A stretch of 64,000 nucleotides of DNA from a virus: positions 1-64,000 of IMG/VR virus record IMGVR_UViG_3300025111_000052; one strand, 5' to 3'. Numbering within the stretch: the first letter of the stretch is position 1; the number at the start of each line of letters is the position of its first letter. Under the pieces are notes generated by a model, which saw only the letters and a list, made by a program, of their open reading frames with translations, was not told where the DNA came from and ran no database searches. The position numbers and the translations under genes are program-made. Below, in pieces: positions 8,878-18,601 of this stretch.

Positions 8878-9858
8878 ATGGCCATTCAAATTGATACACA
8901 GGATATAGATCAATATCCAGGGACAATAAAAAGAGTAACCGTAGATCAAGCAACTATCACCCCAATCGGGTATGATGGTGATGAACAGTTTGTTATAAAA
9001 ATATCGACATCAGCTTATAGCGATAATACTGTTAATACAGCCATTCAGGCGCTATACATAACAGACTTTGATATTGGCTGGTGTAAATCATCTGGTTTAG
9101 CCGGCATTAGTGGTAAGTTCGCATTGGATGCTACCCACAATAAATTACGCATAAAAATGGACAACACTTCTGCAGGTGAGGACGGTTCAGGTTATTACAC
9201 CATTACATTAAATTACGATGCCGGCGGTTTATCTATTAGTGGGGATGTTGTTGCAGAAGATATTGAGGCTAAAATTAGAGCCATCACTTGTGTTACTGCC
9301 GATACAGGCTATCAATTAGCATATAAAAATGCTGCGGTAGAATTTAGAGACGGACGTTTTTGGATAACCTCTGGTACAATAGGTCGTTATTATACAGGGG
9401 ATTATAGATCTGCAGTAAAAGTAGCTCCTGCAACGTCAAACGACTGCTCTGTGCTTTTAGGTTTTAATCTTTCCATTACAAGTGAGGATATTGCATCTAC
9501 TACCGTAGGTGAAACGTTATTAGCCGCCGACTACACTGCTAATACTTCTACAATGACAATAGGTGCCGGAACTGGCGTAAAGAATGGTGATAGCCTAATA
9601 ATAACAGACGGTAATAATTCAGATTACTTTACTGCTATATCTGTGGATATTACAAAAACAGTACTTACTATACCTACTTTGGTTACAAATGGTTTTACTG
9701 GCGTAGCACATAATTATACAACAGCGTCTGGTACTAAATTACAAGTTTTAAAAGAACAAGATCCTGATAATACACCCACAGCTTGGTGTTCCTCAGTTGA
9801 TTCAGTTATTAGATACGGTGTTAAAAATATAATCAATTTGATAGATTATAGTTCATAA
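8878..9858 (+). CDS. Predicted virion structural protein with a shared LGF module
   Basis: A 326-residue, acidic, beta-rich protein with an AAAAGGAG site upstream, directly after the inserted HNH gene. Residues ~100-205 contain a module ending FWITSGTIGRY...VLLGFN. A recognisable version recurs in the proteins at 18602 and 26331 (SGT.G..S.V.V....LGF). This kind of domain occurs in phage tail and flagellar-type surface proteins. The rest is Thr/Ser-rich and probably forms exposed beta structure. The exact role (sheath, fibre or baseplate) is not determined. Confidence 0.5.
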   Translation: MAIQIDTQDIDQYPGTIKRVTVDQATITPIGYDGDEQFVIKISTSAYSDNTVNTAIQALYITDFDIGWCKSSGLAGISGKFALDATHNKLRIKMDNTSAGEDGSGYYTITLNYDAGGLSISGDVVAEDIEAKIRAITCVTADTGYQLAYKNAAVEFRDGRFWITSGTIGRYYTGDYRSAVKVAPATSNDCSVLLGFNLSITSEDIASTTVGETLLAADYTANTSTMTIGAGTGVKNGDSLIITDGNNSDYFTAISVDITKTVLTIPTLVTNGFTGVAHNYTTASGTKLQVLKEQDPDNTPTAWCSSVDSVIRYGVKNIINLIDYSS

Positions 9859-9860
9859 TT

Positions 9861-10358
9861 ATGGCAGAGGTATTTGTAAGACACAGCCTTAATGCTAAAA
9901 AAGGAGTAAAATTTAATTTTACTTTTAAACAGTACACCCTTAAAAACAAAGATGCAGAAGGAGATGCTAAATGGGTATTAGAGGTTGGAACCACTTACCC
10001 CGCCGCTAACGGCGGTAAAGTACCAACAAAAATAGTTTACGGTATCACAGAAAAAACACTAGATGCCGAAATTGAAAAAGCAATAGCTTCTCTTTGTAAA
10101 TATATAGATTGGACAGAATTTGAGCAAGATAAATACGCACCAGAGGTTGTTGATATAACGCCCACTGGTGTTGGTGTATTACCTAACTCGTTAATTTCTT
10201 TTAAGATAAAGGATAGTTTACCTTCTTCTGGTATAGATCTATCATCTATGAAAGTTACACTAAATAACGGCACAGTTGATTTTGATATAACAGATCAAAT
10301 TAGTATTTCAGGCGATCCTTATGAATATTTGATTAGTTGGAAAAATCCTTTTAACTAG
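9861..10358 (+). CDS. Predicted virion protein with Ig-like C-terminal half
   Basis: A 165-residue protein starting two bases after the upstream stop. The N-terminal ~85 residues are Lys-rich, with a helix ending in CKYIDW. The C-terminal half reads PEVVDITPTGVGVLPNSLI followed by F.IKDS..SSGIDLSS. This resembles bacterial Ig-like domains that open with a proline-rich strand and carry an 'S.I.F...D' core. Similar strands end the protein at 15329. It is probably an accessory of the fibre genes that follow. Confidence 0.5.
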   Translation: MAEVFVRHSLNAKKGVKFNFTFKQYTLKNKDAEGDAKWVLEVGTTYPAANGGKVPTKIVYGITEKTLDAEIEKAIASLCKYIDWTEFEQDKYAPEVVDITPTGVGVLPNSLISFKIKDSLPSSGIDLSSMKVTLNNGTVDFDITDQISISGDPYEYLISWKNPFN

Positions 10359-10368
10359 GAGTTTATAG

Positions 10369-12240
10369 ATGGCAGATAATATTAAGTTAAGAAAACCTAA
10401 TTTTACCACATTAGATGGTTATTTTTTAACATTTGATGAAGATCAAGATGCATTGCTACAAAAAACTGATGATGGTAATACTGCTTTTTCTTATCCATTA
10501 GACACTGTATTAACACAAACTATACTTAGCACTGAATACGATGGGCTGTACTTTTGGACTTTGGAATCAAAAGCAGATGGTAGGATAATTAGGCGTTGGC
10601 TAATAGATAATTATGTTTGTAAACTGCAACAAACAATAACTTTAACAAATGACGGCAGTCATACTTATAATGCCAATACTTTTTCTGTCGAACATTATCA
10701 TACAACGCTAACAGCCTCTGTAACATCTGGATCTACTGAAATTTATTTAAATGAATATTCTAATACACCAGAAATAATAAACGGTTGTGTTTTATACATT
10801 GGCCCTAATTCTAATAATGATTATGAGTTAGTTACAGTATCTGGTACTATATTTGGTGGTGTTAGTTTAACTACTCCGCTAGTGTATGGTTATGATTCAA
10901 ATGATGCTGTGGGATTTAATAAATACCTATGGTTACTAAATAACAGTAATGGTGTGGATACCAGTACTGGGGCTTTGTATAAGCTAGACTCACATACAGG
11001 GGCTTATATAACTAAATACGCTGGCGGACAATATAAAGATATTACAGCATGTACTTTTCATAAGATAAGCGCTTTCTCTGCTTATGGCTCTGTGGATACA
11101 TTAGCATATATTAAAGGTACAAACACTTTATTTGTAAATACTTCCTCAAATTTAGCTATGTTATACGATGCTACTGAGTCTAATGACTCTTTTACAGCAG
11201 CCAATGGTTCTGTCCCAGATACAGATAAATGGGATGTACTTTTAGGTACCCCAACAATCCAAAGCAATCAATTATACACAAGTACTGCCTCAGGACAAGA
11301 AAGTATTATTTCTGATTATTATCTAAGAGGTAATTTTGATGTTACTGTTACGGGTTCTTTAAACAGCTATAATACTACTTATTCTGGCGCTAACTACTTT
11401 ACACATATGTTTGGTTTATGGTTTCCAAATGAAACTAATAGATATTGTTATATAGCTAGGGCTAATAATAATGAAACAGCCACCCAATCTGGTATAAATA
11501 ATTTTAATGTCACATCATATAAAGCCACTAAAAATATAGATTACAGTGTCCCAGCCACATATAGTGGGGGTGGTTTAGTTGATAACTATATGTTTAGAGT
11601 TAGTAGGGCTGCGGATAATGTAAGTTTCTACTATAAAAAGGGGGTAGAAGATTGGGGTTTTATGGGTACCGTACAAATGTTCGATACCGAATGCAAACTT
11701 TTGCTCGGTTTAAAAAATACATTAGGTAGTACAGTAACAGCCGCTTTCGATGACCTGGTTTACAACACAGGGGAATCTGTTTGGTATGTAACCGCGACTA
11801 ATTTACCCTTTTACGGGTCTATGGTTATGGAAAACATACAAAGTGATGAAATCACAGTTATCCCCGTATATGATTTAGCAATAGATAATAATAATGTTTA
11901 TAGATTACAAAATATAGAGGACGGTGGTGGTAGTATGTCTGGATATAACTACCAATTGTCGCCACTATCCTCGTTCGTAACTTCTATATCGTTGTCCGCA
12001 TCACCGGCCATAATAGCCGCCAATAATCTAAGTACGTCGGATATCACCGCCTATGTAAAGGACCAGTTTTTGCAACCTATTGCCGGCAGAAGAGTAACTT
12101 TTTCTGAGAACGGAGATGGTGCTATAACAGCAGGGACACAAATTAATACAGACTCCGATGGTATGGCCCAAACAGTATATAGAGCAGGTGTTGTTGCCAG
12201 TGAGGTTACTATAACCGCTGTTGTTGAACAGACCAATTAA
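10369..12240 (+). CDS. Tail fibre/adhesin-like protein, paralogue 1 (lectin-like plus Ig-like domains)
   Basis: A 623-residue protein with three visible parts. Residues ~1-255 form a module starting MADNIKLRKPNF and containing DGLYFWTLES, IRRWLIDN, YIGPNSNN and GALYKLDSHTG, which is repeated in the next two genes. Residues ~265-465 look like a concanavalin/LamG-type beta sandwich (D.W......I...QL, later FDDLVY). Residues ~530-623 form a bacterial Ig-like (Big_1/invasin-type) domain: SLSASPAIIAAN, then AYVKDQFLQPIAGRRVTF. Such domains bind sugars or stiffen adhesins, so a host-recognition fibre is likely. No chaperone or cleavage site is obvious. Confidence 0.6.
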   Translation: MADNIKLRKPNFTTLDGYFLTFDEDQDALLQKTDDGNTAFSYPLDTVLTQTILSTEYDGLYFWTLESKADGRIIRRWLIDNYVCKLQQTITLTNDGSHTYNANTFSVEHYHTTLTASVTSGSTEIYLNEYSNTPEIINGCVLYIGPNSNNDYELVTVSGTIFGGVSLTTPLVYGYDSNDAVGFNKYLWLLNNSNGVDTSTGALYKLDSHTGAYITKYAGGQYKDITACTFHKISAFSAYGSVDTLAYIKGTNTLFVNTSSNLAMLYDATESNDSFTAANGSVPDTDKWDVLLGTPTIQSNQLYTSTASGQESIISDYYLRGNFDVTVTGSLNSYNTTYSGANYFTHMFGLWFPNETNRYCYIARANNNETATQSGINNFNVTSYKATKNIDYSVPATYSGGGLVDNYMFRVSRAADNVSFYYKKGVEDWGFMGTVQMFDTECKLLLGLKNTLGSTVTAAFDDLVYNTGESVWYVTATNLPFYGSMVMENIQSDEITVIPVYDLAIDNNNVYRLQNIEDGGGSMSGYNYQLSPLSSFVTSISLSASPAIIAANNLSTSDITAYVKDQFLQPIAGRRVTFSENGDGAITAGTQINTDSDGMAQTVYRAGVVASEVTITAVVEQTN

Positions 12241-12251
12241 AGAGGCCTGTA

Positions 12252-15200
12252 ATGGCATATGAAAACATCAAGTTATCAAAAGCTAACTTTGTAGTAATAG
12301 ATGGCTATTTCTATTTTTTAGACTATATAAAAAACAGTTTAATATGTAAAGTAGACGACGGTTCTACCGCTTTTGAGTATCCCACCGATACTATAATAGG
12401 TACTGCAGTTAAAAGTTTACAGTACGACGGTTATTACTTGTGGTCTTTACAAAACCATCCATCAGGTGGTTTATTATTTAAAAAATGGGCAATTATAAAT
12501 TTTATATGTGTATTGATAGATTCTTTTGAATATATAAGCAATACGGTATATACTTATTCCGCGGAAGCTTTTGGAGTAGAGTATTATAAAACATATATAA
12601 CATCAATAGCCAACACACACACCAATGTTTTATATATAAATGAATATTATGATAGTGTAATAACCGTAGGTACTAAATTAATACTTGGGCCAAATAGCTA
12701 CCAACAGCGTGAAGAAGTGGAAGTAGCCACCGTTATAGGCGGGCAAATAACATTAACTGACAGTACACTGTATAAATATAATAATGACGATTTAGTGTGT
12801 TTGTGTAATAGCTTTTTTGTGTTTAATAATTATGATGGTGTAGACCCACTAAAAGGCACTTTATTTAGATTCGATTCTTATTCCGGCCATCTTTTATCTG
12901 CTGCAGTTGATTTAGACTATAAAGACGTAACTGCAGCCACCTTTTATAGACTTCAAAATGTGCTTCCTGATCATCCTGACGCACATACGCTGGTCTATGT
13001 TAAAAATACCAATGCTAAATTATTGGATATGTCTAACCTCGTTAATTTAACAGCTGCGTCCAGCTTTAATGATAATTTTAATGGTGTTGACCATTCAGAT
13101 CCAAACAGCTCTTTATGGTCTATTACTAATGGTTCCCCAGAAATACTAAATAATATGTTATCTTGTAGTACCTCGGCTAATGGCCATAGTTCTATTGAGT
13201 CTAATTATTATTTAATGGGTGATTTTGAAGTTCAAGTTAGTGGTACTGTTGGAAGTTTAACCACTTTTTCAGGAACACCTGGTTATTTAGAGCACTATGT
13301 TGAAATAGATAGCTCATCTAATAATACGTATAATTTTGGTGTGGTTCAGGAAATTAATTATTTAGACACCATATTTAAAGATAATTTTTTATCTGGTGGT
13401 GTAAATTGGCAAAATGTAACTGGCACCGCCGACTATTCCTTAGGATATCTTAAACAAACCACTGATGGGGCACTAACTAGGACCATAGAAGAAATAGTCT
13501 ACGGTACTAATTACAATGTGCTTTTTATGTTTAAAAATGCCGGGCGGGGAATAGGAGATTCAACCTATATTGTAAATCCACTATACATCGACGTTAATAA
13601 TCGTTTGTCTGTAATTATGTATAATTACAGTTCTACTACATATAATGTGGAATTAATTAAAATAATAGGGGGCGGTAGTACTTCCTTATATAAAGATCAA
13701 AAATATAATTATTATGATTTGTATGGTACTTGGTTTTACGTTAGATTGCTAGTAACTAATGGTAAAATATATTTTAGGGTTTGGATGGCAGGTGTTACTG
13801 AGCCTGTTATTTGGGATTACATCAGTGATAGTACTGTGGCCTCAAATTTGCCTAGCCAAAGCCGTTTTTATTCTTGGGCACAATACACATCAATAAATGG
13901 CACAGGTCTTGATAATGTATACATATCAAATTTAGTTACTACTGATGCAACTACTAATGTATTTAATGACGATTTTTCTTTATCTAACGCACAGTGGACA
14001 GACACTATACCTACAACTGTGTATACCGCTGGGTACATGAACCACATCACAGACGGTGCTACATCTATCACTAATGACACTGTTTACTACGGTACAAAGT
14101 GGGAAGTATTCTTTAAATTTAAGAACCACGGTAGAGGAGTTAATGCTGATCAATACATAGTATCCCCAATTTACTTTGATGCTAATAATAAATTATACGT
14201 ATATATGAACACTAATTCATATTTAACAGGTACTAATTACATTAGTCTAAATAAATCTATTAGCGGTGTAGTAACCACAATATACACCAGTTATAAATAT
14301 AATTATTATATATATTACGGTTATTGGTATAATATACGTATAGCTCGTTCAGACGATTTCATATATTTTAAGGTATGGATAGATGGTAGTTTAGAGCCCA
14401 CTAATTGGGATTACATAGGTCCAGCTGCTGGTGCAGATTTGCCAGTAGAGGCTTATTTACAATCGCAAGCCGTGTATACAGGAGATGCTGGTACTGGGTT
14501 GGATAACATAAGTATAAAAACATATGAGGTGGTAGATTATTCTGAGGCACCTTATGAAAATATTTATGCTTATATTAAAACTAATGATACCTTAATTGAA
14601 AAAACGCATCTGTACTCTGGTTTAACTACGTACCCTACTTATTTATTAAAAATAAATAAAAATGGTGCTAATTTGGCTTTTGAGTATAAAACTACTACCT
14701 CAGGCATATACAACGATACTTGGAATTCATTACATATTGCAACTGACTATGGTAGCCAAGCTACATTAGCTTTGGGTGCGGAAGCTGTTTCTATGATAAA
14801 TAGTGCTGTTTATTTCGATGATTTAATATATACATCTGGCAAAGGCTACGTGGGAGAGTTAACCACAGAACTATTTGGTGTTATGAATATGGACAACGTA
14901 AGGGCTGATCAGGTAACTAATATAGCCATTTATGACTTAGCTATAAATAAGGACACTATGTATAGATTACAATTAGAAGCCACCTATTATGGGGTTGATA
15001 ATAGTTGGGCTACATACAATTACCAAACATCTCCTATAAGACCTTTTGTAGATTTTATATCACTAGGCGCAAACCCGTTAATACTTCCGGCAGATGGTAA
15101 AAGCGTTTCCGTAATAACTGCCATTGTTCAAGATCAGTACGGTAATGGTATGATTAATAAACCGGTATCATTTACAGATAACAACACCATAGGCTATATA

Positions 15201-15320
15201 ACTACACCACAAGTCTATACAGATCAATACTATAATACAGGAAAAGCAGTAACAGTTTATAAATCAGGAACTGATGTAACACCTGTAATTATAGAAGGTA
15301 CAGCCACCCAATATGACTGA
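12252..15320 (+). CDS. Tail fibre/adhesin-like protein, paralogue 2 with duplicated inserted domain
   Basis: A 1022-residue protein with the same plan as its upstream neighbour. The N-terminal module opens MAYENIKLSKANF, with DGYYLWSL and LILGPNS. A lectin-like domain follows, and the C-terminus is a Big_1-type Ig domain (SLGANPLILPADGKS, IVQDQYGNGMINKPVSF). The lectin-like domain is split. Between NFGVVQEI (about residue 370) and YENIYAYIK (about residue 770) lie two tandem copies of a ~195-residue beta-rich domain. Each copy runs from F.D.F to GTGLDN.YIS or GTGLDNISI. The insertion accounts for most of the size difference from paralogue 1. A receptor-binding role is inferred. Confidence 0.6.
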   Translation: MAYENIKLSKANFVVIDGYFYFLDYIKNSLICKVDDGSTAFEYPTDTIIGTAVKSLQYDGYYLWSLQNHPSGGLLFKKWAIINFICVLIDSFEYISNTVYTYSAEAFGVEYYKTYITSIANTHTNVLYINEYYDSVITVGTKLILGPNSYQQREEVEVATVIGGQITLTDSTLYKYNNDDLVCLCNSFFVFNNYDGVDPLKGTLFRFDSYSGHLLSAAVDLDYKDVTAATFYRLQNVLPDHPDAHTLVYVKNTNAKLLDMSNLVNLTAASSFNDNFNGVDHSDPNSSLWSITNGSPEILNNMLSCSTSANGHSSIESNYYLMGDFEVQVSGTVGSLTTFSGTPGYLEHYVEIDSSSNNTYNFGVVQEINYLDTIFKDNFLSGGVNWQNVTGTADYSLGYLKQTTDGALTRTIEEIVYGTNYNVLFMFKNAGRGIGDSTYIVNPLYIDVNNRLSVIMYNYSSTTYNVELIKIIGGGSTSLYKDQKYNYYDLYGTWFYVRLLVTNGKIYFRVWMAGVTEPVIWDYISDSTVASNLPSQSRFYSWAQYTSINGTGLDNVYISNLVTTDATTNVFNDDFSLSNAQWTDTIPTTVYTAGYMNHITDGATSITNDTVYYGTKWEVFFKFKNHGRGVNADQYIVSPIYFDANNKLYVYMNTNSYLTGTNYISLNKSISGVVTTIYTSYKYNYYIYYGYWYNIRIARSDDFIYFKVWIDGSLEPTNWDYIGPAAGADLPVEAYLQSQAVYTGDAGTGLDNISIKTYEVVDYSEAPYENIYAYIKTNDTLIEKTHLYSGLTTYPTYLLKINKNGANLAFEYKTTTSGIYNDTWNSLHIATDYGSQATLALGAEAVSMINSAVYFDDLIYTSGKGYVGELTTELFGVMNMDNVRADQVTNIAIYDLAINKDTMYRLQLEATYYGVDNSWATYNYQTSPIRPFVDFISLGANPLILPADGKSVSVITAIVQDQYGNGMINKPVSFTDNNTIGYITTPQVYTDQYYNTGKAVTVYKSGTDVTPVIIEGTATQYD
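13362..14535 (+). repeat. Tandem domain duplication inside a fibre gene
   Basis: Two consecutive ~590-base units (about 13362-13950 and 13951-14535) encode related domains. Shared landmarks in order: F.D.F....W; G...TDGA......Y(G)T; F.FKN.GRG......YIV.P.Y.D.NN.L; KYNYY..YG.W(F/Y)..R; I(Y)F.VW..G..EP..WDYI; and a final GTGLDN. The DNA copies have diverged, so the duplication is old or was imported as a pair. Confidence 0.7.
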
Positions 15321-15328
15321 GGCAATTT

Positions 15329-17935
15329 ATGGCTTATGAAAATATATATTTTAAGTATGGTAACTTTTGTATAGCACCCATCATTAATACTTTTGGCAGT
15401 ATTGATACCACTAATGCTGCGGCCGTTCTGCAAATACGTAATTCATCCGGCGCTGTACAAGGAAACTATACTTTAAATCCTACCATACCACAAAATTCCA
15501 CTGTTGATTCTCTTATTTATACAGGGCCTATAAATACTTCAATATTAGCAGATGGTATGCCTTTTTTTACATTACAGCATACTGATGTCTCTAATTGTGT
15601 TATAAAGCGATGGGAATTAAATAATACCTCTAATAGATTAGATTTAGTGCAAACATTAAATATAACAGATAGCGGCTCTGACAATTTTGATTGTTACACA
15701 GCGTCTTTGGAACATTATACTACTACGTTTTCTGCCGCCACCGCTTCTGGAACTGGATATATAAATGTATCAAGTACTGCACGTATGGTTGCTGGTGATA
15801 TACTTTATTTAGGTCCAAGTAGCCATGCTAATAATATAAACGCTTTTGAACTGGCCTTGGTAACTGCTGTATCAGGTACAAGGGTTGATATAGTACCCAC
15901 TATATCTGGTGCGCCGACACCTCCCAATAATTATTACAATTCTTCTGATGCTGTAACGTACTATAAAGATATATTACTTTTTAGTAATTTAGGAGAATCA
16001 GGGGATGTAACCAAAGGCACACTATTTAGATTGGACTCAATTTCAGGAAGTATAATAGATAGACATAGGAGTGGTTTATACAAAGATATTATAGCATCTA
16101 GGTATGGTGTGCCTTATACTAATACAGTAGCATTTATTAAAGGTAATAACATACTATATGTAGATATAGATGACTTTGAGGTTAAAAAATCACAATCTAT
16201 ATTAAATGTTAAAGCGGATGGTATGACATCAATAACCACATATGATATAGAGTTTACAAACACTGTTATATATAGACTACAAAAAGAGACTACTTTAAGA
16301 AATGACGATGGTACACAATCTGACTACACATGGGCAAACTATAATTATCAACAAGACAGTGTGATACCATATGTGGATTCATTAGCTATGTGGGCGGCAC
16401 CATCAAGCACGCTACACAACCAAGAACAGACAACTATGTATGCATTAGTTAGAGACCAGTATGGCAACGCTTTATCTGGAATAGTGGTGTATTTTGATAA
16501 AGTCTCTGGTGATTCGAATGGTAACTACGACGATATAAACAAACAAGATACCACGGATAGTAATGGTTTAGCCTCGTTGACCTATACTAGTGGTTGGTAT
16601 GATCCTAATATTGCAGATTCTTGTTGTGATATAATAAGTCTAACCACAAAAGTTTCGGGAGCAAGCACTTATACAGGCAGTCAATATGTTTGGGGCATTA
16701 TGTCCTTGGACTTATTAAAAAAATATATTCATATGACTTACCCTGGTATAATAACACAGAAGCTTGATACCATTGAAAATAATACCATTTTAAAACAATT
16801 AGTAGATCTTTATATAACTTATGTTTTAAAGTCTTTGAGCAAATTTTGGTTTCCTGGTGGAGATGGTGATCAGCCATCGCCGCCTGGTAATGCTCCGCTT
16901 ATAAAACAAATTTTGGATTTTACAAGCAAAGCTGACTTTGTGCAAGCGGCTAATTTTGAAAGTGATCTATTGTTAGATCAATTATCTCCTAAAACAGATA
17001 CATTGCAGCTTAGTCAAACTTACATAAGTAGGCACATGTCTTCTGGGCATAAAGATGATGTAACAATAAATCAATTTAGATTTTTAATAGACGCCGTGCC
17101 TAAATTCTGGTCAGAGAAAAATAGTGTTGATACTACAATATGGCTTAGACTGGCACCGTTTGGTTATGATCTTGATGCGGCCACGCTATCTTTTAAAGTC
17201 AGAGAAGTATCTTACGCAGGTGACACAGGACTGGTAGAGTACGCCAACACCGCTAATATAGTAGTAAATACTTACGACGCCGGTAGTGGGCTGCTTGGAC
17301 TGGATATAACAGTCACACCAATAAATTTTTTCCACTCGAACGCAGTTGTTTATGTATTCGTTGTTGTATATGATAAAGCACCAATACCAAATAAGATAAT
17401 GTTGGATTATTGGTTTAAAACAATTGCTGACTACAAAGCACCTTTTATCATTAATGAGTACCCCGCCAGAGAAGCGCTAGATGTACCTGTGGATACAGAG
17501 ATAGAATTTGATTTACTTGATATTAATGTAGGAGTAGATATAAACAGTTTAGAGTTCTATGTTAATAATAGAAAAAAGCTTCCAATAATAAATACCATCA
17601 CTCAGGGTTATCATATTAAGTATATACCAGAGGTAGATTTTCACTTCGGCCAAACAGTAGAAATAACTGTACGTGTTAAAGACGCATCAGACCAAGCTAA
17701 TTACTTATTTGATACTTATCGTTTTTACTGTATAGCTAGTAGCGGTCCTTGGTTTGATTTGGAATCACTCTCTCCCTCCGAGTGTAAATCAGGTGTATTT
17801 AGAAAATTAGGTGAGGTGTCACTTAATGTATATGCAATAGATGACGCTGGAATAGATAGACAAAGTATTACCTTAGATGTAGATAGGCATCGTGTTACTA
17901 TAACCACCAAGCCTATATTACTACGAATAATGTAA
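15329..17935 (+). CDS. Tail fibre/adhesin-like protein, paralogue 3 with Ig-like domains
   Basis: An 868-residue protein opening MAYENIYFKYGNF. It shares the N-terminal module of the two upstream genes (FFTLQHTD, IKRWELNN, YLGPSS, GTLFRLDSISG) but lacks their lectin-like part. A Big_1-type domain is visible at ~365-450 (VRDQYGNALSGIVVYFDK). The middle (~460-560) is helical and includes LLDQLSPKTD. The C-terminal ~250 residues hold Ig-like strands, including PAREALDVPVDTEIEFDL. It probably attaches to the tail in the same way as its paralogues. The last residues (KPILLRIM) look abrupt, but no convincing frameshift was found. Confidence 0.6.
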   Translation: MAYENIYFKYGNFCIAPIINTFGSIDTTNAAAVLQIRNSSGAVQGNYTLNPTIPQNSTVDSLIYTGPINTSILADGMPFFTLQHTDVSNCVIKRWELNNTSNRLDLVQTLNITDSGSDNFDCYTASLEHYTTTFSAATASGTGYINVSSTARMVAGDILYLGPSSHANNINAFELALVTAVSGTRVDIVPTISGAPTPPNNYYNSSDAVTYYKDILLFSNLGESGDVTKGTLFRLDSISGSIIDRHRSGLYKDIIASRYGVPYTNTVAFIKGNNILYVDIDDFEVKKSQSILNVKADGMTSITTYDIEFTNTVIYRLQKETTLRNDDGTQSDYTWANYNYQQDSVIPYVDSLAMWAAPSSTLHNQEQTTMYALVRDQYGNALSGIVVYFDKVSGDSNGNYDDINKQDTTDSNGLASLTYTSGWYDPNIADSCCDIISLTTKVSGASTYTGSQYVWGIMSLDLLKKYIHMTYPGIITQKLDTIENNTILKQLVDLYITYVLKSLSKFWFPGGDGDQPSPPGNAPLIKQILDFTSKADFVQAANFESDLLLDQLSPKTDTLQLSQTYISRHMSSGHKDDVTINQFRFLIDAVPKFWSEKNSVDTTIWLRLAPFGYDLDAATLSFKVREVSYAGDTGLVEYANTANIVVNTYDAGSGLLGLDITVTPINFFHSNAVVYVFVVVYDKAPIPNKIMLDYWFKTIADYKAPFIINEYPAREALDVPVDTEIEFDLLDINVGVDINSLEFYVNNRKKLPIINTITQGYHIKYIPEVDFHFGQTVEITVRVKDASDQANYLFDTYRFYCIASSGPWFDLESLSPSECKSGVFRKLGEVSLNVYAIDDAGIDRQSITLDVDRHRVTITTKPILLRIM

Positions 17936-17959
17936 CTATCTAAATAATAGAGGGATTAG

Positions 17960-18574
17960 ATGGCTATAACAATAATGGATTTTGCAATAAGTCTTAATGA
18001 TTGGGTATATATAGAAGACCCCATAGCATTTTCGTCTACTGTTTACGATACTACAACATCAGGCATAAACCCATTAAATACTTATTATATATTTAATGAT
18101 GTTATTTTGCCTACTAGTGTATCAGGTCTGGGTGCTGGTTACTATATAATAGAAACATTCCCTCTAAGTGTAAGTGGTGCCGTAGATTTAACATTACATA
18201 TATCAAACTATGACGCTGAAGCTTTGGAGGAGAATTATTCCTTTTTGTTTGGGTATCATATTTTATATAAAGATCCTAATAAAGATTGGGGCGCAGACAA
18301 GGAGATATTAATATCGGCAGCAGCAACAAACACCGCTATATGTCCAAATTCAGAAAGAGTCACAACTTACTTTACAACAAAAGAATACGACCACTACGAC
18401 TTGGCTTCCAGTATAGTTCCGACAGGCTGGGCAAATCTTGGTGCTGAGATAAAACCGCAAACAATGCAATACTTTTATGGGCATACATATACCGTAACAG
18501 TTAGTGGTATAAAGGATTATAACGGCAATCAATTGCCTGCATTTAGTTGGTATTTTACGATAATCAGTAATTAA
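17960..18574 (+). CDS. Predicted fibre-associated beta-rich protein
   Basis: A 204-residue protein with a GAGGGA site upstream. It is all-beta by composition, rich in Tyr, Thr and Ser, with aromatic phrases such as NPLNTYYIFND. The C-terminal strand GHTYTVTVSGIKDYNGN resembles the end of Ig-like domains of the kind closing the gene upstream ('Y.vtv.g..D..GN'). It may therefore be a detached continuation of that fibre. No enzyme motif is present. Confidence 0.5.
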   Translation: MAITIMDFAISLNDWVYIEDPIAFSSTVYDTTTSGINPLNTYYIFNDVILPTSVSGLGAGYYIIETFPLSVSGAVDLTLHISNYDAEALEENYSFLFGYHILYKDPNKDWGADKEILISAAATNTAICPNSERVTTYFTTKEYDHYDLASSIVPTGWANLGAEIKPQTMQYFYGHTYTVTVSGIKDYNGNQLPAFSWYFTIISN

Positions 18575-18601
18575 TATGTTAATATTTAAGGAGGAATTAA
18601 T

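Noticed and set aside
17880-17960. Possible frameshift joining the third fibre paralogue to the next gene
   Set aside because: The end looks abrupt, but alternative frames stop quickly and the next gene has its own ribosome site and ATG.
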